DNA of 64,000 nucleotides from Brevibacterium spongiae (lineage in GTDB: Bacteria > Actinomycetota > Actinomycetes > Actinomycetales > Brevibacteriaceae). How positions within the stretch are numbered: position 1 is the first letter of the stretch; each line of letters starts with the position of its first letter. The notes beneath the pieces are model-generated. The model was not told where the DNA came from. It saw nothing but the letters and a program-made list of their open reading frames with translations, and did no database searches. The stretch covers positions 434,001 through 498,000 of the forward strand of contig NZ_CP093443.1 in assembly GCF_026168515.1 (NCBI RefSeq), given 5' to 3'. Position numbers and translations under genes: made by a program. Of this stretch, positions 51,795-60,787 are shown piece by piece.

Positions 51795-52655
51795 TCACCA
51801 CACGCTCGAGACCTCTTCGGCACCACCGAGGGCGGCGAGCTGCCTGCGCCGCCACACCTCGGTGTCCTTGATCTGATTGAACGTGTAGATGTGCAGCCCG
51901 GCCACGCCCATGTCCTGGTCGTCGAGTGCGGGGGCCAGCCGGTCGAGGAACTTCCGCGGGTTGTAGCCGCCGGGCTTGGCCATCCGCGTGAAGGTCGCGG
52001 TGTTCTTGCGCAGGAACCGCGTGGATTCGCCCACTCCGATCTTCGTCGCGACCCGGGCGAGCTTCGCCAGCTCCACCTTGCCGGCGATCCCGAGCATGAG
52101 CGGCAGCTCGATGCCGCGCGCACGCACTCGGGCCAGCCAGGAAGCCACGGTCGTGGGGTCGAAGCACAGGTTCGACACGAGGTGGGTGGCGTAGTCGCGT
52201 TTGTCCCACATCGCCTGCACCGTCACGTCATCGGGGATGAGAGGATGCGATTCCGGGTAGGCGCTGACGCCGATGTGCTGGAACGGAGCGGCCATGCTCG
52301 AGAGATCGACGAGGAGGTCATGCGCGCCCACGTACCCACCGGCAGGGGGAGTGGCGTCCCCGGCGGGGACGAAGATCCGGTCGATGGCCGCCTCGGCGAG
52401 TCGATCGACGATCTCCGTGAGCTCGGGACGACCATGGATCATCCGTGCCGCGATATGCGGCACCGCGCGGAAGCCTGAGGCCTGGAGCTGTTCGGCGGTG
52501 GACAGCGTCGCCTCGAGAGTCAGCCCCGTCGATGCGGTCACGGTGATCTCGCGGCCGGGAGCGACGTATTCACCGACGCGTTCGACGATTCCGGCCGTGG
52601 GCAGAATTTCGTAGCGGGCGGTGCTGAGAAGCGTGCGCAGAGTCGCCTGTGACAT
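51795..52655 (-). CDS. MetF-like (methylenetetrahydrofolate reductase fold) protein
   Basis: 286 residues from the ATG at 52655 with AAGGAG upstream. EITVTASTGLTLEATLSTAE, GVSAYPESHPLI (the YPExHP motif of MTHFR), HLVSNLCFDPTTVASWLARV, and GLHIYTFNQIKDTEVWRRRQ match the flavin-dependent reductase core; it is short for MetF. It probably oxidises 5-methyl-THF to 5,10-methylene-THF, completing demethylation by the divergent GcvT-fold enzyme. Such pairing of ligM with metF is known in lignin-aromatic degraders. Confidence 0.8.
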   Translation of the reverse strand: MSQATLRTLLSTARYEILPTAGIVERVGEYVAPGREITVTASTGLTLEATLSTAEQLQASGFRAVPHIAARMIHGRPELTEIVDRLAEAAIDRIFVPAGDATPPAGGYVGAHDLLVDLSSMAAPFQHIGVSAYPESHPLIPDDVTVQAMWDKRDYATHLVSNLCFDPTTVASWLARVRARGIELPLMLGIAGKVELAKLARVATKIGVGESTRFLRKNTATFTRMAKPGGYNPRKFLDRLAPALDDQDMGVAGLHIYTFNQIKDTEVWRRRQLAALGGAEEVSSVW

Positions 52656-52742
52656 CCTCGTCTCCTTCGCGAACGGCCGATTCATGAAACTCGGAGTCCG
52701 AGTCCCTTGCGTCCCGGTGCCTTCGATCCTACACTCATTATA

Positions 52743-52778
52743 CCCATAATATGGGAATTGAGTTCCATAATATAGAAC
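52743..52778. promoter_or_regulatory. Twin operators between the MetF-like and demethylase genes
   Basis: CCCATAATATGGG (52743-52755) and GTTCCATAATATAGAAC (52762-52778) share the core TNCCATAATATNGNA and are centred exactly 21 bp apart, two helical turns. They occupy the divergent promoter region. One of the local IclR regulators is the likely binder. Confidence 0.7.
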
Positions 52779-52799
52779 TGTGCGAGCAGGGGGAACACC

Positions 52800-54104
52800 A
52801 TGGACAACAACGTCCCCACAGTGGACCAAAGCGACAGAGAAGTCCCGATCAACCTACGACAGTCCGGGCCGACCCCGGTCGAGATGCTCATCGACACCCG
52901 AGTCCGCAAGTCCCCGTACTGGGAACTGTCCATGCAGCAAGGATGCTGGCGGGCCTCGATCTACAACCGGATGTATCACCCGCGCGGCTACATTCCCCGC
53001 GACGAAGGCGGGATGATGGCCGAGTATCAATCACTCGTCAACGACGTCACCTTGTGGAACGTCGCCGTGGAACGGCAGATCCAGGTCAAGGGCCCCGACG
53101 CCGAGGCGTTCGTGAACTTCGTCATCACCCGTGACGCGACGAAGATCCCGGTGATGCGCGCCCGCTACGTCATTCTGTGCAATGAAGCAGGCGGCATCCT
53201 CAACGATCCGATCCTGCTGCGGGTCGCGATCGACGAGTTCTGGTTCAGCCTCTCCGACACCGACCTCATGCTCTGGCTGCAGGGGGTCAACGTCGGCGGC
53301 CGATTCGACGTCACGATCGGCGAGATCGACGTTTCGCCGGTGCAGGTCCAAGGACCGAAGTCCGTCGACGTCATCGCCGACCTCGTCGGTGAGGAGGGAC
53401 GGACCCTGCCGAGCTACGGTCTCATGGAGGCCCAGGTCGGCGGCCGCGACGTCATCATCTCCCAGACGGGGTTCACCGGGGAGAAGGGGTACGAGATCTA
53501 CCTCAAGGACGCGACGAAGTACGCCGAGGATATGTGGAATGCCGTGCTGGAGGCCGGTGCGCCCTACAACCTCAGGGTCGTCGCCCCGAGCCACCACCGC
53601 AGGATCGCCGCGGGCATCCTCTCGTGGGGCCAGGACATGGACTTCGAGACCCTGCCCTTCCAGGTCAACCTGTCCTACCAGGTACCGCGGAAGAAGGAAG
53701 CCGACTACATCGGCAAGGCAAGGCTCGAAGAAGTGCGCGGACTGCTCGAGGCCGGCACCCCGCCGTACCGGACGCAGCTCGTGGGTCTGCTGGTCGGCGG
53801 CAAACCGATCACGGACTATGCGCCGGACTTCTGGCTCGTCAGCGCAAGTGCCGAGGGAGATGCCGTCGGCTATGTGACGTCCCCGTGGTACTCGCCGGAG
53901 CTCGAAGCGAATATCGCGATGGCGCATGTGCCGGTCGAAGCCACGGCGCTCGGCACCGAATACTGGGTGCACCTGCCGGAGCCGTTCGCGGACACCCCGG
54001 GAGTCCCGGTCCGCGCCGAGGTGGTCGAGATGCCGTTCCGCCCGAGTGTCAACCCCAATCAGCGTGAGCGTCTGAAGATGCGCGGCCTCGACGCCGCCGT
54101 CTGA
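52800..54104 (+). CDS. GcvT-fold THF-dependent demethylase
   Basis: 434 residues; the family includes LigM/DesA (O-demethylases), DmdA (DMSP demethylase) and glycine cleavage T-protein. VTLWNVAVERQIQVKGPDAE, VPVMRARYVILCNEAGGILN, GEIDVSPVQVQGPKSVDVIA and SQTGFTGEKGYEIYLKD are the folate-binding core; the C-terminal GYVTSPWYSPELEANIAMAH is typical. Length and the MetF-like neighbour resemble LigM more than T-protein (no gcvP/H nearby). It would transfer a methyl group from an unknown O-, N- or S-methyl substrate to THF. Convergent with an APC permease that may import it. Confidence 0.82.
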   Translation: MDNNVPTVDQSDREVPINLRQSGPTPVEMLIDTRVRKSPYWELSMQQGCWRASIYNRMYHPRGYIPRDEGGMMAEYQSLVNDVTLWNVAVERQIQVKGPDAEAFVNFVITRDATKIPVMRARYVILCNEAGGILNDPILLRVAIDEFWFSLSDTDLMLWLQGVNVGGRFDVTIGEIDVSPVQVQGPKSVDVIADLVGEEGRTLPSYGLMEAQVGGRDVIISQTGFTGEKGYEIYLKDATKYAEDMWNAVLEAGAPYNLRVVAPSHHRRIAAGILSWGQDMDFETLPFQVNLSYQVPRKKEADYIGKARLEEVRGLLEAGTPPYRTQLVGLLVGGKPITDYAPDFWLVSASAEGDAVGYVTSPWYSPELEANIAMAHVPVEATALGTEYWVHLPEPFADTPGVPVRAEVVEMPFRPSVNPNQRERLKMRGLDAAV

Positions 54105-54353
54105 GACCACTCCCGCTCCCGAGACCGAGCGCGGTCGCCGTTGCCTCAGGCCGGCGGCCGCGTTCGCATGCCCGGGCTCGGAACGCGCAGCGATCTCGCG
54201 CCGGCAGTCCGCACTGTCAGTGGCAGCCCCTACCGTTCGGTGCCTGCTTGGCGTGGGTGCATCCCTCACTGTCAGCGGCACCTCCTACAGTTCGGGCAGA
54301 GCGCTGCTGCGCCGGCATCCCGCACCGGTAGCGGTGCCTCCTACAGATAGTCG

Positions 54354-54425
54354 CGCACCCCTCACCGTTAGGTTCACACCACCCCGTTGCAACGGGATGA
54401 TATGAACCTAACGGTGAGGGGTGCG
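54354..54425. repeat. 72-bp inverted repeat with a palindrome in the loop
   Basis: Arms 54354-54376 and 54403-54425 are perfect 23-bp complements; the loop contains the 14-bp palindrome CCCGTTGCAACGGG (54383-54396). The element could act as the terminator for both convergent genes, or be a small mobile palindrome. Confidence 0.85.
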
Positions 54426-54430
54426 TGGAA

Positions 54431-54510
54431 GTGGCTGCGCAGGGAAGTGGATGCACAGGGAGGTGGCTGCGCAGGGAGGTGGATGCACAGGGAGGTGGCT
54501 GCGCGGGAAC
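54431..54510. repeat. Five 16-bp tandem repeats
   Basis: Units alternate GTGGCTGCGCAGGGAA/G and GTGGATGCACAGGGAG at 54431, 54447, 54463, 54479 and 54495, a 32-bp higher-order period. Likely slippage product and possible strain marker. Confidence 0.85.
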
Positions 54511-54587
54511 GAAGCGGGTGCCCCGCCTCGGTGAGGGGTGCGTTGTGGTGCCGCGTGGCGGCGACGGAGCGGGTGCCGCCGCGGCGG

Positions 54588-56048
54588 TTACTTCTTGCGC
54601 AGCGACTTCACCTTCGCGAGCAGCTCGGTCTCAGCGTTCGGGCCGGCCTTGATGCCGGTGGGCAGGCGGAACATGAACCAGATGCCGACGAGCAGCCAGA
54701 CCGCGAAGCCGACCCACGACTGCCACGCCAGCTGCGCAGAGACCGGGGTGATCGGGATGTAGAGGATGAAGAGGATGAACGTGAGCACCGACGAGATCAC
54801 TCCGATGATCACGCCGCCGTTGCGGGCACCGCCGATGCGCAGGGGCCGTTCCATGTTCGGTTCGCGCTTGCGCAGCACGAGGAACCCGACGCTGACGAGG
54901 AAGTACGCGATGACGATGGCCGGCGACCCGGCGTCGACGATCCACCCGAGTGCGGCGGTGCCGAAGAACGGTGCGATCGCCGAGAGGATGCCGATGAAGA
55001 TGATGGCGTTCGACGGGGTGCGGTACTTCGGATGCAGCTTGCCGAACCACTTCGGGATCATTCCGGCCGCGGCCATCGCCCACATCAGGCGCGAGGAGCC
55101 CATGAGGAAGGCGTTCCACGACGTGATGATTCCGGCGAGACCGCCGGCGATGACGATCTTGCCCCAGACGGTCGAGTCGAACATGATCGACAGCGCGTCA
55201 GCCGTGACCAGATCATGGGTGCCCAGCTGCGACGCCGGCATCGCCATCGACGTGGTGCCGATGATGATGATGTAGAAGACGATCGCCATGACCACGGACA
55301 GCACGACGAGCTTGCCGATCTTCGCCGGAGGAAGCTTGACCTCCTCGGCGGACTGCGGGATGACGTCGAAACCGACGAAGAGGAACGGCACGACCGCCAT
55401 GACGCCGATGAACCCGGCGCCGCCGCCGGTGAACAGCGGTTCGGTGTTCTCCAGCTTGCCGCCGACGAAACCGCCGGTCAGCAGCATGAGGCCGACGATG
55501 ATGAGGAACCAGACGACGAAGGTCTGGACCATTGAGGCGATCTTGACGCCGCGGATGTTGACGAAGGCGATGATGATCGCGGTGATCGTGCCGACCAGCG
55601 CCCACGTGAGGTAGACGTCGAAGCCGGCGACGTTCCACAGTTTGATCTGCTCGAGATTCGGGAACAGGTAGACCGCGGTCTTCGGCACGGACACTGCCTC
55701 GAACATGACGACGCTGATGTATCCGCCGGTGATCGCCCACGACCCGAACAGAGACACCCGCGGGCCCATTGCCCGGATGAGGTAGTTGTGCTCACCTCCG
55801 GCGTGCGGCATGGCCGCCACCATCTCCGAATACACTGTGCCGACGAAGCACATGATGATGCCGCCGACGGCGAAGGCGATGATCGCCCCGAGCGTGCCCG
55901 CACCGTTGAGCCATTCTCCGGTGAGCACGACCCAGCCGAAGCCGATCATCGCGCCGAAGCCGATGAAGAGTGCATCGACCGTGCCGAGGGCGCGGACGAA
56001 GCCGTGTCCCCGGTCCTCGGTGATGGTCTGGGATTCGGATTGACTCAT
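54588..56048 (-). CDS. APC-superfamily amino-acid/amine permease
   Basis: 486 residues, 12 helices, from the ATG at 56048 (GAGG upstream). ALFIGFGAMIGFGWVVLTGE is the helix-1 substrate-binding GxG region, followed by HAGGEHNYLIRAMGPRVSLF and VPFLFVGFDVIPQSAEEVKL. Imports an amino acid or amine; linked by position to the demethylase it converges on. Confidence 0.9.
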   Translation of the reverse strand: MSQSESQTITEDRGHGFVRALGTVDALFIGFGAMIGFGWVVLTGEWLNGAGTLGAIIAFAVGGIIMCFVGTVYSEMVAAMPHAGGEHNYLIRAMGPRVSLFGSWAITGGYISVVMFEAVSVPKTAVYLFPNLEQIKLWNVAGFDVYLTWALVGTITAIIIAFVNIRGVKIASMVQTFVVWFLIIVGLMLLTGGFVGGKLENTEPLFTGGGAGFIGVMAVVPFLFVGFDVIPQSAEEVKLPPAKIGKLVVLSVVMAIVFYIIIIGTTSMAMPASQLGTHDLVTADALSIMFDSTVWGKIVIAGGLAGIITSWNAFLMGSSRLMWAMAAAGMIPKWFGKLHPKYRTPSNAIIFIGILSAIAPFFGTAALGWIVDAGSPAIVIAYFLVSVGFLVLRKREPNMERPLRIGGARNGGVIIGVISSVLTFILFILYIPITPVSAQLAWQSWVGFAVWLLVGIWFMFRLPTGIKAGPNAETELLAKVKSLRKK

Positions 56049-56273
56049 GGGATACCTCGACACTTCTCTGTGGACGAACTGCAGCTGCTTTCGATGCGTC
56101 TCGGAAACGAGCTGCGAGACGAGCCGCGGGCAGAGCACGGGCACGGGCATGGCACGGGGTGACTCCAGGCCGACCCGAACCACTCAGAATGGCAGAGTAG
56201 CAGGATTCTGACCGTTACCGGGGAGTTGTCTGCACACAGGTTCATCCCCGAGCAATGGTGCTACATTTCGTGA

Positions 56274-57608
56274 GTGCACAGCTCACATCGCTCAGCGATC
56301 GTCCGCGTCATCGCGGGCTACCTCATGGCACTGGTCACCGGAACGACTCTGCTCATGACCCCGGCAGCCACCGTCGCCGAAGGCGGCATCTCACTGCTCA
56401 AAGCCCTCTTCACCGCCACCTCGGCGCTGAGCGTCACCGGCCTGGTCGTCCTCGACACCGGGCAGGACTTCACGCTCTTCGGCCAGATCGTCATCATCTG
56501 CCTCATCCAGGCCGGCGGGCTCGGTGTCCTCCTGCTCACTGCTCTTCTCGCTCTGCTGCTGGCAGGCAAGGCCGGTCTGCGGCTGCGCCAGTCCGTGGCC
56601 TCGGAGACCAAAAGCGACGCGATCGGCGGCGTCAAGCCCCTCGTTCTGCGCATCACGGCACTGACCTTCGGTACGGAACTCGCGGTCGCCTCGGCGCTGT
56701 TCCTCCGGTTCTCCCTCCATTACGACGAACCGGTCGCACGCGCGATCTGGGACGCGATCTTCCACTCGATCTCCGCGTTCAACAACGCCGGATTCGGCCT
56801 CCGCAAGGACAACCTCATGGGGTACGTGGCCGATCCCTTCATCTGCGGTCCCATCGGGCTGGCGGTCGTCCTCGGCGGGCTCGGCTATCCGGTGCTCATC
56901 GAACTCGTCCGGCGATACCGGACCCCGCTGAGATGGGGTCTGACCACGCGGATCATGGTCGTGCTCACCCCGGTCCTGCTCATCGGGGGCACCGTCTTCA
57001 TCGCCGTGATCGAGTGGAACAACGACGCGACGATGGGCCACCTCGACGCGTGGGGGAAGATCCAGGCGGCCACATTCCAGTCGACGATCACCCGCACGGC
57101 CGGGTTCAATTCGATCGACATCAGCCAGATGCACACGGTGTCGTGGTTCGGCATGGACATCCTCATGTTCATCGGCGGCGGCCCGGCCGGCACCGCGGGC
57201 GGCGTGAAGATCACGACGATGGCCGTGCTCGCGGCCACGACCTGGACGGAGATCAGCGGCGGACGCTCGGTCACGCTCTTCGGTCGCCGCATCTCCCGTG
57301 ACGTGCACCGACAGGCGACGACGGTCATCGTCCTCGCGCTCGGCTGGGTGCTGCTGGCCACGATGGTCATCCTGCTCTGCGATCCGAGGTTCGGCCTCAG
57401 CCGGGTCCTCTTCGAAGTCATCTCCGGCTTCGGCACAGTCGGCCTGTCGACCGGAATCACCGCGGACCTCTCGGCCCCCAGCCAGATCGTCCTCATCCTC
57501 ACCATGGCGCTCGGCCGGCTCGGCCCGGTGACCGTCGCCTCCGGGCTGGCCCTGCGCGAACGACCCATCCGCTACGAACTTCCGAAGGAACGACCGCTGA
57601 TCGGCTGA
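56274..57608 (+). CDS. Potassium uptake membrane subunit, TrkH/KtrB family
   Basis: 444 residues, GTG start with TACATT 6 nt upstream (leaderless). Four P-loop repeats of the Trk/Ktr fold are visible: ATSALSVTGLVVLDTG, HSISAFNNAGFGLR, STITRTAGFNSIDIS and VISGFGTVGLSTGI, each with the selectivity glycine. Length and partner fit KtrB. Pairs with the RCK protein 93 bp downstream. Confidence 0.93.
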   Translation: MHSSHRSAIVRVIAGYLMALVTGTTLLMTPAATVAEGGISLLKALFTATSALSVTGLVVLDTGQDFTLFGQIVIICLIQAGGLGVLLLTALLALLLAGKAGLRLRQSVASETKSDAIGGVKPLVLRITALTFGTELAVASALFLRFSLHYDEPVARAIWDAIFHSISAFNNAGFGLRKDNLMGYVADPFICGPIGLAVVLGGLGYPVLIELVRRYRTPLRWGLTTRIMVVLTPVLLIGGTVFIAVIEWNNDATMGHLDAWGKIQAATFQSTITRTAGFNSIDISQMHTVSWFGMDILMFIGGGPAGTAGGVKITTMAVLAATTWTEISGGRSVTLFGRRISRDVHRQATTVIVLALGWVLLATMVILLCDPRFGLSRVLFEVISGFGTVGLSTGITADLSAPSQIVLILTMALGRLGPVTVASGLALRERPIRYELPKERPLIG

Positions 57609-57701
57609 GCGCCGGATCATCGAATGCCGACACCCTCGCCGAGGCGGCCCGACCGTCAGTCGGAGCGCTGAGCAGGGCGAAGGTTGAGAAAGGACACGAC
57701 A

Positions 57702-58436
57702 GTGAACGAAAGATCTTGGATGGCGCGATCAGCGTCGTTCTTCACCGGCGACCCCACACCCCTGGCCAAGGACGGGGCGGTGGCCGTCATCGGGCTCGGC
57801 CGCTTCGGCGGATCCTTGGCCCGTGAGCTCGCCGAGCACGGGGTCGAGGTCATCGGCGTCGACATCGACGAAGCGGCGGTGTCCGAATACGCCGACATCA
57901 TCGCCTACGCCTCCCGCGCGGATGCCACCGACGAGGTGGTGCTGCGGCAGCTGGGCATCGACGAGGTCTCCCGCGTCGTCATCGCCATCGGCAGCGACCT
58001 CCAGGCGAGCATCCTCGCAGCCTCCCGGATCCTCAAACTCGGCAATCGGCACATCTGGGCGAAGGCGATCAGCGAACCCCACGCCGAGATCCTCCACCAG
58101 CTGGGCATCACGAACGTCATCAGCCCCGAAAACGACATGGGCCGGCGTCTGGCGCACCTGATCAGAGGGCACATCTCGGACTTCCTGCCCATCGACGAGG
58201 ATTTCGTCCTCGCCCGCACCACCCCGCCGGTGCGTGTCGCCGACGTGCCCTTGGCTTCGCTGGGGCTGCGCGGGAGATACGACGTCACGATCGTCGCCTT
58301 CAAGCGTCGAGGCGGCTCCCACTGGGACATCGCCGATCGTGACGTCATCCTCTACGCCGACGACGAGATCCTCGTGGCAGGGAATCCGAAGAAGGTCGAG
58401 GCCTTCAGCGAATTGGACAAGGACGCCGACGCATAG
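57702..58436 (+). CDS. Potassium uptake regulatory subunit, TrkA/KtrA family
   Basis: 244 residues from the GTG at 57702, chosen because AAAGGA lies about 8 nt upstream; the earlier TTG at 57684 has none. RCK-N nucleotide-binding loop VAVIGLGRFGGSLARELAEH with GVDIDEAAVSEYAD, then RCK-C (VADVPLASLGLRGRYDVTIV). Cytoplasmic ring that gates the TrkH/KtrB channel in response to ATP/ADP or c-di-AMP. Confidence 0.93.
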   Translation: MNERSWMARSASFFTGDPTPLAKDGAVAVIGLGRFGGSLARELAEHGVEVIGVDIDEAAVSEYADIIAYASRADATDEVVLRQLGIDEVSRVVIAIGSDLQASILAASRILKLGNRHIWAKAISEPHAEILHQLGITNVISPENDMGRRLAHLIRGHISDFLPIDEDFVLARTTPPVRVADVPLASLGLRGRYDVTIVAFKRRGGSHWDIADRDVILYADDEILVAGNPKKVEAFSELDKDADA

Positions 58437-58481
58437 GCCGACGTCCTTGGGTCCGTGTTGCTGCGGTTGGTCTGGCGACCC

Positions 58482-58778
58482 TCACTCGCCGAGGTCGACG
58501 ACCTCGAACTCGAGGAGATTCGCCTGCTCGGAGACGGGCTTCTTGCCGCTGGTCTCGTGGGCAGGCGAGCGGTTGGCGCGCCAGTTCTCGAAGTCCTCAC
58601 GGGTCGCCCACTGAGTGTAGACGAAGTACTGGTCCCCGCCGGCCACCGGGCGCAGCAGCTGGAACCCTTCGAAGCCGGGGGAGCCGTCGACCGAGTGCTT
58701 GCGTTCGGCGAAGCGCTTCTCGAGTTCGGCCCGAGCCGGTTCCGGGACGGTGAGGGCATTGATGGCGACGACTGACAT
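58482..58778 (-). CDS. MhuD-like heme-degrading monooxygenase
   Basis: 98 residues, ABM ferredoxin-like fold. Asn7, Trp66 and His74 line up with the catalytic Asn7, Trp66 and His75 of Mycobacterium MhuD, and GSPGFEGFQLLRPVAGG with LLEFEVVDL is very similar. MhuD cleaves heme to mycobilin and iron without CO release. AGGAG precedes the ATG. Stands alone, no heme importer beside it. Confidence 0.88.
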   Translation of the reverse strand: MSVVAINALTVPEPARAELEKRFAERKHSVDGSPGFEGFQLLRPVAGGDQYFVYTQWATREDFENWRANRSPAHETSGKKPVSEQANLLEFEVVDLGE

Positions 58779-58888
58779 GGTGACTCCTATTCGGTGTATC
58801 TGACGGACTCGTTTCGACCCTACGTCGTTGACCCGAGTGCTGTCTGAGGAGTCCGGCAGAGCGCACTCAGCGTCTCAGATTCCGTGCC

Positions 58889-59707
58889 TCAGAAGTCCTG
58901 CCGGCGCAGACGCCACGTCGCCAGCATTGCTCCGCCGACCACCCAGACGATGAGGACGAGGAGGGCTGGGAGGACACCGACGTACTCGGTTCCTCCCGCC
59001 TCGGCGATTCCGCTGACATTGTGGACGGCACCCAAAGGAAGCAGCGGTCGGATGAGGGAAGCCGGACCGTCGGGCAGCCACCCGGCGACCATCGACCCGG
59101 AGAGCAGAGCCAGCGGTGTGAGCACTCCGCCGGCAACCGACCGGAACGCGACCGCGCCGAACACCGCGAGGACCGAGAAGATCACGGGCAGCAGGGCGCC
59201 GCCGAGCGCGAGCCGGAGATGATCGGGACCGAAGGCGACTTCGAGGACCTCCTTCCCATCGGCGCCGGCGACAGTCCCCGCGAGGACGATGCCGCAGAGG
59301 GTGACGGCCACGGCGGTGACGACCGCGGTGACAGCCGAGGCCACAGCGATGACGAGGGTCTTCGCCGTCACGATGTGGCCCCTGCCGCGGGTCCGCAGCA
59401 GAGCCTCCGTGATCGCCCCGGTGCGGAATTCGGCCCCGGCGAACCAGGCCGCGAGGACGACGAGAACAGCTGCGGCGGCATCGACGCCGAGGACGCCGGC
59501 CGAGAGCACATCCTCGGTGCCGGTGTCCGTCAGTGCCGTACCGCGGGTGGCGGGAATGGTGAGTATGAGGAGCACGGCCGTGCCCACGCCGAGCACGAGA
59601 GCGGTGATGAGGAGCCGGCGGGGTCGTCGCAGGTCCCGGAACTTCGCCCATTCGGCCGAGATCCACCGGGGTGCAGACGTCTTCGGCGCTCTGGTCGTCG
59701 TGCTCAT
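58889..59707 (-). CDS. ABC-2 type transporter permease
   Basis: 272 residues, six predicted helices beginning LLITALVLGVGTAVLLILTI; soluble first ~30 residues. Overlaps the ATPase gene by 4 bp (59704-59707), so the two make one exporter. Substrate unknown. Confidence 0.88.
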   Translation of the reverse strand: MSTTTRAPKTSAPRWISAEWAKFRDLRRPRRLLITALVLGVGTAVLLILTIPATRGTALTDTGTEDVLSAGVLGVDAAAAVLVVLAAWFAGAEFRTGAITEALLRTRGRGHIVTAKTLVIAVASAVTAVVTAVAVTLCGIVLAGTVAGADGKEVLEVAFGPDHLRLALGGALLPVIFSVLAVFGAVAFRSVAGGVLTPLALLSGSMVAGWLPDGPASLIRPLLPLGAVHNVSGIAEAGGTEYVGVLPALLVLIVWVVGGAMLATWRLRRQDF

Positions 59708-60756
59708 AGCTGCCCTCCCGGAGTCGGCTGTGTCGAGTGCCGTGGCGTGCTGCTCGATTGGGTGGTGTCGGTCGGCTTCCCTGTGGGCGCGGTGAGGCCC
59801 ATGAAGATGTCTTCGAGGTCGCGTTCGCCCGCGTGGAGCCCGGTGAGTTCGACGCCGAGGCGGACGCAGAGCCTGAAGACCTCGCCGGGTTCGCGGTCGT
59901 AGATCAGCGCCCTGGCGTCCGCCTCACCTGCGGCGACCGACTCATCCGCGTCGACCGCCTCATCCGCGTCGACCGCCTCATCTGCGTCGACCGCCTCATC
60001 CGCGTCGACCGTGACGCCTTCTGCCCGCAGATAGTCGAGGAGCGGGAGGAGGTTCGGCCCCTGCACCCGCACCGCCGACTCCCGTCGCAGCTCGCTCAGG
60101 GGGAGGTCGGCGATGAGGGCGCCGTCGCGGATGATGATGACGTGGTGGGCGATGAGCTCGATCTCCCGGAGCAGGTGGCTCGAGAGCAGCACCGTCCTGC
60201 CGCTGCCGGCGAAATCCGCGAGCAGGGTCCGCAGCCAGGTGATGCCGGCCGGGTCGAGTCCGTTGAGCGGTTCATCGAGGATGAGCACATCAGGGCCGGT
60301 GAGCAGTGCAGCGGCGATCCCCAGCCGCTGCCGCATGCCCAGGGACAGCTGCGAGACGCGGTGGGCATGCGCACAGGTGAGATCGACGAGTTCAAGCATC
60401 TCGTCGATCCGGTCACCCGGGGTCCCCGTGGCCTTCGCGATCCAGTCGAGATGCCCCCGAGCGGTCAGTCCCGACAGCATGTGCTCGGCACCGAGGAACG
60501 CTCCGGCGACCCGGCCGGGATCCGGGTGGACGGACAGGCGGTGACCGTGGATGGTCGCGGTGCCGGAATCAGGGGAGACGAGTCCGAGGATCATCTGCAG
60601 AGTCGTCGACTTGCCGGCGCCGTTGGGGCCGAGGAATCCCGTCACCTGGCCGGGTGCGACGTCGAAGCTGAGGTCGTCGACGACTCGGTGAGAGCCGTAG
60701 CTCTTCGTCAGGGAGCGGACCGCGATGCCCTCATCACGCGATGGCAATATGTTCAT
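59704..60756 (-). CDS. ABC transporter ATP-binding protein
   Basis: 350 residues from the ATG at 60756. Walker A GPNGAGKST, signature LSLGMRQR, Walker B VLILDEPLNGLDP, H-loop LLSSHLL. C-terminal region holds four 6-residue repeats (VDADEA) from 18-bp DNA repeats. With the downstream permease it forms a drug or peptide-type exporter, controlled by the divergent TetR gene. Confidence 0.93.
   Translation of the reverse strand: MNILPSRDEGIAVRSLTKSYGSHRVVDDLSFDVAPGQVTGFLGPNGAGKSTTLQMILGLVSPDSGTATIHGHRLSVHPDPGRVAGAFLGAEHMLSGLTARGHLDWIAKATGTPGDRIDEMLELVDLTCAHAHRVSQLSLGMRQRLGIAAALLTGPDVLILDEPLNGLDPAGITWLRTLLADFAGSGRTVLLSSHLLREIELIAHHVIIIRDGALIADLPLSELRRESAVRVQGPNLLPLLDYLRAEGVTVDADEAVDADEAVDADEAVDADESVAAGEADARALIYDREPGEVFRLCVRLGVELTGLHAGERDLEDIFMGLTAPTGKPTDTTQSSSTPRHSTQPTPGGQL
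59941..60012 (-). repeat. Four 18-bp tandem repeats in the ABC ATPase gene
   Basis: CTCATCCGCGTCGACCGC units start at 59941, 59959, 59977 (one change) and 59995, encoding VDADEA repeats in an acidic linker before the last domain. Confidence 0.92.
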
Positions 60757-60787
60757 ATCGCAATAATGATGCAAGTTGAACGTATTG
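60745..60787. promoter_or_regulatory. Inverted repeat between ABC operon and TetR gene
   Basis: CAATATGTTCA (60745-60755) and TGAACGTATTG (60777-60787) are complementary in 10 of 11 positions, spanning both start regions. TAAAGT is 6 nt before the TetR ATG. Probable operator of that TetR protein. Confidence 0.6.

Larger units (their letters stand above)
54105..54587. other. Repeat-rich intergenic region
   Basis: 483 bp between convergent genes. It starts with degenerate ~50-bp direct repeats (ACTGTCAGYGGCASC..., 54215-54330), then a 72-bp nested inverted repeat (54354-54425), then five 16-bp tandem units (54431-54510). CGGTGAGGGGTGCGT occurs both in the inverted repeat (54412-54426) and again at 54529-54543. 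No protein is called; open frames here are repeat products. Confidence 0.7.

Noticed and set aside
52800..54104. Glycine cleavage T-protein
   Set aside because: No gcvP or gcvH nearby, MetF-like neighbour, and longer than T-protein; a demethylase fits better.
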